Source: Acidobacteriota bacterium (GTDB lineage: Bacteria; Acidobacteriota; Vicinamibacteria; Vicinamibacterales; 2-12-FULL-66-21). Taken from it: DNA of 17,524 nt. Positions 13,965 through 17,524 of this stretch are shown piece by piece (position 1 is the first letter of the stretch; every line of letters begins with the position of its first letter). Under the pieces are notes generated by a model, which worked only from the letters and a program-made list of their open reading frames with translations, ran no database searches and was not told the origin of the DNA. Made by a program: the position numbers and the translations under genes. The DNA lies in assembly GCA_013362195.1 (NCBI GenBank), contig JABFWM010000320.1:1-17524 (forward strand), given 5' to 3'.

Positions 13965-13974
13965 CGGAACAGAC

Positions 13975-13990
13975 AGTATAACAGTATGAT
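13975..13990. promoter_or_regulatory. Bidirectional promoter between the SGNH and AftB-like genes
   Basis: The 34-nt space between divergent starts (ATG 13964 minus, ATG 13999 plus) contains TATACT on the minus strand (13980-13975), 10 nt before its ATG, and TATGAT on the plus strand (13985-13990), 8 nt before its ATG. CAGTAT occurs twice as a direct repeat (13974-13979 and 13982-13987). Leaders would be nearly absent for both genes. Confidence 0.5.
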
Positions 13991-13998
13991 CCGCTGAG

Positions 13999-16050
13999 AT
14001 GCCCGTTCGGCGCCGTCCGCCCACGGCCGGGGTGTGGATCACGGCCGCCGCCGTGATCGTCTTTTCGGCCTACGCGCTCTCGTTTCTGTACTTCTTCGTC
14101 GACGATGAAGCCATCCCGCTCGTCTATGCGCAGAACATGGACGAAGGGCGCGGCCTCACCTACAACACGATCGAAGGGCGCATCGAAGGCTACTCGGATT
14201 TCCTCGAGGTGATCTGGGACGCGGTGCTGATCCGCATCACGCGCCTGTTCGGGTGGTCGAAGCTCGCACCGATCGCGGCGGGCAAGGCGCTCAGTTTCCT
14301 GTGTGGCATGGCCATCGTGGTGACCACCGCGCGCGCATTGCGACGCGCGGGCGCGTCGCCCGCCGGGCTGACTTCGGGTCTGGCGTTTCTCGCGCTCGCG
14401 GGGCCGCTGGCGCTGTGGAGCTGCTCGTCGCTCGAAGCGGTCGCGTTCGCGTTCGTGCTCGTCATGCTCGCGTCGGTGCTGCTCCTCGACGAGGACGCGG
14501 ACGAGCAGCGCACGCGGCGGTGGACGCTCTGGCTCGCGGGCGTGGCGATGCTGATCCGCATCGACGGGTTCGTGCACGTCGCGGCGCTGCTGCTCGCCGC
14601 GGTCGCGGCCGCGGATCGTGCGCGTCGCCGGCAGCTCGTGGTTCGCGTCGTCGTTCCCCTCGTCGCCATCGCGGCCGCGTATCATGCGGCGCGCCTGGCG
14701 TTCTTCGGCTCGTTGCTGCCCGCGCCGCTCGAAGCGAAAGTGCTCTACAAACTGACGCCGCATCACGGGATCGTGGTGAAGCCGCCGGCCAGGCAGTACC
14801 TCGCCGGGTTCATGGATCTCTATGGCGTCCCGCTGCTGCCGGCGGCGGCCGTGGCGGCGGTCGCGGCGTGGGCACGTCCGTCCGGCCGAGCCGCGGTGAT
14901 TGCCGCCTCGTGCATGGTCGCGTATGTCGCCGTGGTGGGCGACTGGATGTTCGGCTGGCGATTTCTCGTGCCGGCGCTGCCGCTGGCCGCCCTCGTCATC
15001 GCGACGAGCGTCTCACGCGCGCGTGCGCCCGTCGCGTGGGTGGTTACCGTGGTGATCGTCGCGTGGAGCGCGTCAGCCGCGCGTGTGTTCGCGCAGCAGT
15101 ATTCGGAGCACGAACGGCGGCCGCTCTGGTGGAGCGATCGATCGGCGGGTGTGCGCGTCTGGCTGCAGCCGTACGGCGACCTGCTGGCGCCGGCGCGCGA
15201 CGCCCTGCAGCGGCCGAGGGAACGATTCGCGTTCAATCAGGCGGGGCTGCTGCCGTACCTGCTCGACGTCGACAACATCGACGATCTCGGGATCTGCTCG
15301 CGGTTCGTCGCGGAACTGCCGACCAGGGACGTGTATTTCACCGAGGTGGGCCGCTACTCGCCGCTGACCGATGCGCCGGTGCTGCGCGCGGCGCACGCCT
15401 ACCTGCTGTACCGCGACGTCCGCGTGATCGCCGGCCGCACCGACCTGCTGACGCGCGCCAACGGCGGGCGCGTGCCCGCGGAGATTCTGAACGGCTTCTT
15501 TCGACTGCATGGCACCGACGCCTCGGGGGAGAACGCCGTCTACGTGCGATCGGCAAAGCCCGCCGATCGCTACCGCTCCGATCCCGGCATGTTCCAGGAG
15601 AATCTCGCCCACCCGTCGCGGCTGCGGCGCGTCGAGATCAACGGCGCGCCGATCGCGGAGCCGGTCGCCGAGCTGGCCTTCCTGCGCGACGGTACGACGA
15701 CGCTGCCGGTGCGGCGGCACCTGTTCCTCAGAATCGCGTTCGCCGAGCGCGATGAAGCCGTCAATGCGCTGTACGTGGCGGCGATGTCTTCCCGCGATCC
15801 CATGACCATGACCTTCACGCTTTTCGACGAGGCGGCGCGGCGCGTCGCGAGCGTCACGACTGACGTCACTCCTGCGACGAAGGGCCTGCTCGAATCGTTC
15901 GACCGCGTACGCGCCCGGATGCTCACTATCGATATCGAATCCTCCGGAGATCGCGACAACCGATTGACGATTGGCGACCTGCGCGTCCAGGGGCAATCGG
16001 CCGCCCTGCGCGAGTACGTCTGCCGCCGCTTGTCGTTCCCGGCGCGCTGA
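13999..16050 (+). CDS. GT-C membrane glycosyltransferase resembling the AftB arabinofuranosyltransferase family
   Basis: 683 residues. About ten membrane segments occupy residues 12-370 and a soluble periplasmic part follows. The first loop has FFVDDEAIPLVYAQNM (Asp35/Asp36), RGLTYNTIEGRIEGYSDFLE (51-70) and WDAVLIR. The layout DD...A-N...GL-YN-EG-EGY--FL is the signature I associate with mycobacterial AftB and its relatives (polyprenyl-phosphate-arabinofuranose dependent). After the membrane part, FNQAGLLPYLLDVDNIDDLG (around 412-432) also fits that family. The last 150 residues or so (from about ENLAHPSRLRRVEINGAP) look like an extra beta-rich domain. The sugar is inferred by resemblance only; related GT-C proteins use other polyprenyl sugars. 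The start ATG 13999 lies 8 nt from a -10-like box. Ends 5 nt before the convergent gene's stop. Confidence 0.75.
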   Translation: MPVRRRPPTAGVWITAAAVIVFSAYALSFLYFFVDDEAIPLVYAQNMDEGRGLTYNTIEGRIEGYSDFLEVIWDAVLIRITRLFGWSKLAPIAAGKALSFLCGMAIVVTTARALRRAGASPAGLTSGLAFLALAGPLALWSCSSLEAVAFAFVLVMLASVLLLDEDADEQRTRRWTLWLAGVAMLIRIDGFVHVAALLLAAVAAADRARRRQLVVRVVVPLVAIAAAYHAARLAFFGSLLPAPLEAKVLYKLTPHHGIVVKPPARQYLAGFMDLYGVPLLPAAAVAAVAAWARPSGRAAVIAASCMVAYVAVVGDWMFGWRFLVPALPLAALVIATSVSRARAPVAWVVTVVIVAWSASAARVFAQQYSEHERRPLWWSDRSAGVRVWLQPYGDLLAPARDALQRPRERFAFNQAGLLPYLLDVDNIDDLGICSRFVAELPTRDVYFTEVGRYSPLTDAPVLRAAHAYLLYRDVRVIAGRTDLLTRANGGRVPAEILNGFFRLHGTDASGENAVYVRSAKPADRYRSDPGMFQENLAHPSRLRRVEINGAPIAEPVAELAFLRDGTTTLPVRRHLFLRIAFAERDEAVNALYVAAMSSRDPMTMTFTLFDEAARRVASVTTDVTPATKGLLESFDRVRARMLTIDIESSGDRDNRLTIGDLRVQGQSAALREYVCRRLSFPAR

Positions 16051-16055
16051 CGCCG

Positions 16056-17504
16056 CTATCGCCCGGACCTTCGTCCCTCGACGTCGCTCGGCACGTAGAT
16101 CCATCGCGGATGCGTGTGATAGCCGGTTCGCGTCCAGAGGCTGTCGGGGCGCATCGCCGCTCCGGCGAGTCGGTAGCTGCGCTCGAGCTCGGGCTCCATC
16201 CACGGCTCGACCTTGTCGAGCACGACGAGGCGGAACCGCGCGTCGGCGAAGGCCTCGTGGATCTCGCCGCTCAATGCCGCCGCGGCCGCCGCGTCGCCGC
16301 CGCGAAGCACGTCGTGGATCGCCCACGCGTGGGCGTGCATCACCGGTCCCGCCGGCGTGGGCACGAAGGCGTGGTACGGCACGAACGACTCGCCGCGGGC
16401 ATCGGCCAGCCGTTCGCTGAGCTGTCGCGCCATCGTCACATCGCCGGCGGAAGGAATCTGCGCCGCGACGGAATAGCGCAGCGCCGCGAGCTGAAACGCG
16501 GCCAGGCCGGCGACGATCAGCCGAATCGCCGGACGGTAACCGGCTTGAACGCGTTCGCAGATTATCGGGCTGGCCATGGCGGCCAGCACTGAGATGGACA
16601 GATAGGCGGGCAGCCACACGTTGTCGTACGCGCCGACGTGCAGGCTGGCCGCCAGGGCGGCGCCGACACCGCTCAGGGCGGCCAGCGGCCAGAACGCGTG
16701 ACGGCGATCGCGCCATGGGCGCGCGGCCACGAGCGTCGCGATCGCGAGGGACATCGCGACGGGCAGGGCGGTGATGAGCGGGATGGTCCACAACGGCGGC
16801 CGCTCCGGCGCATGGCGCTGAATCGCCCCCGGCAGCCGCACGACATAGAACAGGAACCAGCCGTGTGTGCCGCTGTTGAGCGCGGCGACCGCGATGGCCG
16901 TGAGGCCCGCGAAGGTGGACGCGAGGATCAGGGCGCGGCGCCAATCGACCAGCAGCGCGTAGAGCAGAAGCGGCGGGGCCATCATCACCGCCGTCTGCTT
17001 GGTCAGCGCGGCGAGCGCCAGCAGCGCGCCCGCGCCCGCCCATCCCGCCGTCGACTCGCGCCAGCGCATCAGGTACAACGCGCCCATCATCAGCGCCAGC
17101 AGCAGCGAATCGTTGCGGGCCAGGTCGAGCCAGGCGCCGCCGAGCCGGTAGGTGGCCGCGAAGAGCCCCACGGCGAGGAGACCGGCGTACACCCGTCCGG
17201 TCTCGCGCTGCGCCAGCCGGAACAGGAACCAGAACACGACGCCGGAGCTCGCGATCGAGACCAGCCGCAGCGGCAGGAACCCGACGCCAGTGACGCGCGC
17301 CGCCGCCGCGCTGACGTAGTAGTAGAGCGGGGGGTACAGAAACGGCGTGAAGGCCAGCGTCGGCCGTCCGTACAGCGGCAGTCCATCCCGGATGCGCGCG
17401 ACGTGCTGCACGAGCGAGCCTTCCATCCACTCGAGATCGAACGGGTACGCCGCCCGCCGCACGGCGATGTACGCGTAGGCCGCCAGGAACAGCATCGCCA
17501 GCAC
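16056..17504 (-). CDS. GT39-like (GT-C) membrane glycosyltransferase, start possibly beyond the window
   Basis: 482 residues from GTG 17504 (ATG 17495 is also in frame). No stop codon lies between 17504 and the window edge in this frame (…AESLVAVLAML), so the true start may be outside and the entry may be 5' partial. About ten membrane helices follow FDLEWMEGSLVQHVARIRDG (22-41; Asp23/Glu25/Glu28 at the catalytic-acid position of GT39/RgtA-D-like proteins), FTPFLYPPLYYYVSAAAARV, LARNDSLLLALMMGA and ALTKQTAVMMAPPLLLYAL. A soluble tail after about residue 370 ends with HTHPRWIYVPSDVEG. It should move a sugar from a polyprenyl phosphate to an acceptor on the periplasmic side; identity unknown. 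Distinct from the other two GT-C proteins in motif layout. Confidence 0.8.
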   Translation of the reverse strand: MLAMLFLAAYAYIAVRRAAYPFDLEWMEGSLVQHVARIRDGLPLYGRPTLAFTPFLYPPLYYYVSAAAARVTGVGFLPLRLVSIASSGVVFWFLFRLAQRETGRVYAGLLAVGLFAATYRLGGAWLDLARNDSLLLALMMGALYLMRWRESTAGWAGAGALLALAALTKQTAVMMAPPLLLYALLVDWRRALILASTFAGLTAIAVAALNSGTHGWFLFYVVRLPGAIQRHAPERPPLWTIPLITALPVAMSLAIATLVAARPWRDRRHAFWPLAALSGVGAALAASLHVGAYDNVWLPAYLSISVLAAMASPIICERVQAGYRPAIRLIVAGLAAFQLAALRYSVAAQIPSAGDVTMARQLSERLADARGESFVPYHAFVPTPAGPVMHAHAWAIHDVLRGGDAAAAAALSGEIHEAFADARFRLVVLDKVEPWMEPELERSYRLAGAAMRPDSLWTRTGYHTHPRWIYVPSDVEGRRSGR

Positions 17505-17524
17505 GGCGACCAGCGATTCAGCGG

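Noticed and set aside
14253..15755. 500-codon plus-strand open frame within the AftB-like gene
   Set aside because: A +1 shadow of the membrane protein with Arg/Gly-rich translation and no start signal.
15073..17430. 785-codon minus-strand open frame crossing two genes
   Set aside because: It is out of frame with the GT39-like protein and antisense to the AftB-like one; composition is Arg/Ala-rich without motifs, as expected of a shadow frame in GC-rich DNA.
1..17524. CRISPR array, tRNA, rRNA, insertion sequence or attachment site
   Set aside because: I found no regularly spaced repeat-spacer series, cloverleaf with CCA end, rRNA core sequence, transposase motif or flanking target duplications. 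The 48-bp-spaced repeats are within a coding region and number only three.

Overview
The window is about 17.5 kb of uniformly GC-rich bacterial DNA, densely coded on both strands, with no rRNA, tRNA, CRISPR array, transposase or phage gene that I can see. GC-rich codon use, repeat-encoded peptides of the FRLKADAT type, hairpin repeats with a TGAA/TTCA loop, and an ATCCGTG-type repeat inside a gene all recall Acidobacteriota of the Vicinamibacteria group. That placement is from memory of such genomes and was not tested by search. Nearly every gene is envelope- or glycan-related.

Left part (1-5.6 kb): the 5' part of aroA (EPSP synthase, minus strand) runs off the left edge. It is divergent from a two-gene plus-strand operon, an RsbW-type ATP-binding regulator overlapping an inositol-monophosphatase-family gene. 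After a 254-bp spacer with two hairpin repeats comes an outer-membrane beta-barrel gene. This converges on a GT-C type membrane glycosyltransferase across a 13-bp-stem hairpin. A VTT/DedA-family membrane protein diverges from the GT-C gene.

Middle part (5.7-9.7 kb, plus strand): a DPM1/GtrB-type polyprenyl-phosphate glycosyltransferase, a lipoprotein with a PKD-like domain, a secreted clan GH-A (GH5-like) glycoside hydrolase and a homologue of plant reversibly glycosylated polypeptide / UDP-arabinopyranose mutase (RGP/UAM). The hydrolase carries three palindromic repeat copies in frame at exact 48-bp spacing. The RGP homologue is split by one in-frame TGA that falls where the plant proteins have a Cys in FPMCGMN.

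Right part (9.7-17.5 kb): a minus-strand series of SGNH/GDSL lipoprotein, GT2-GT4 fusion and GT4 glycosyltransferase, the last two overlapping by GTGA. Divergent from it is a large GT-C protein resembling the AftB arabinofuranosyltransferase family, which converges at a 5-nt gap on another GT39-like membrane protein that is open to the right edge.

Working model (inference): cytoplasmic GT2/GT4 enzymes and a polyprenyl-phosphate-sugar synthase prepare donors and a lipid-linked glycan. GT-C proteins add sugars on the outer face of the inner membrane, and the SGNH and GH proteins edit the product. The RGP homologue with an AftB-like protein makes a furanose sugar such as arabinofuranose worth testing. 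Three divergent gene pairs share short AT-rich islands with -10-like hexamers a few bases from both start codons, suggesting bidirectional promoters with leaderless or near-leaderless transcripts.
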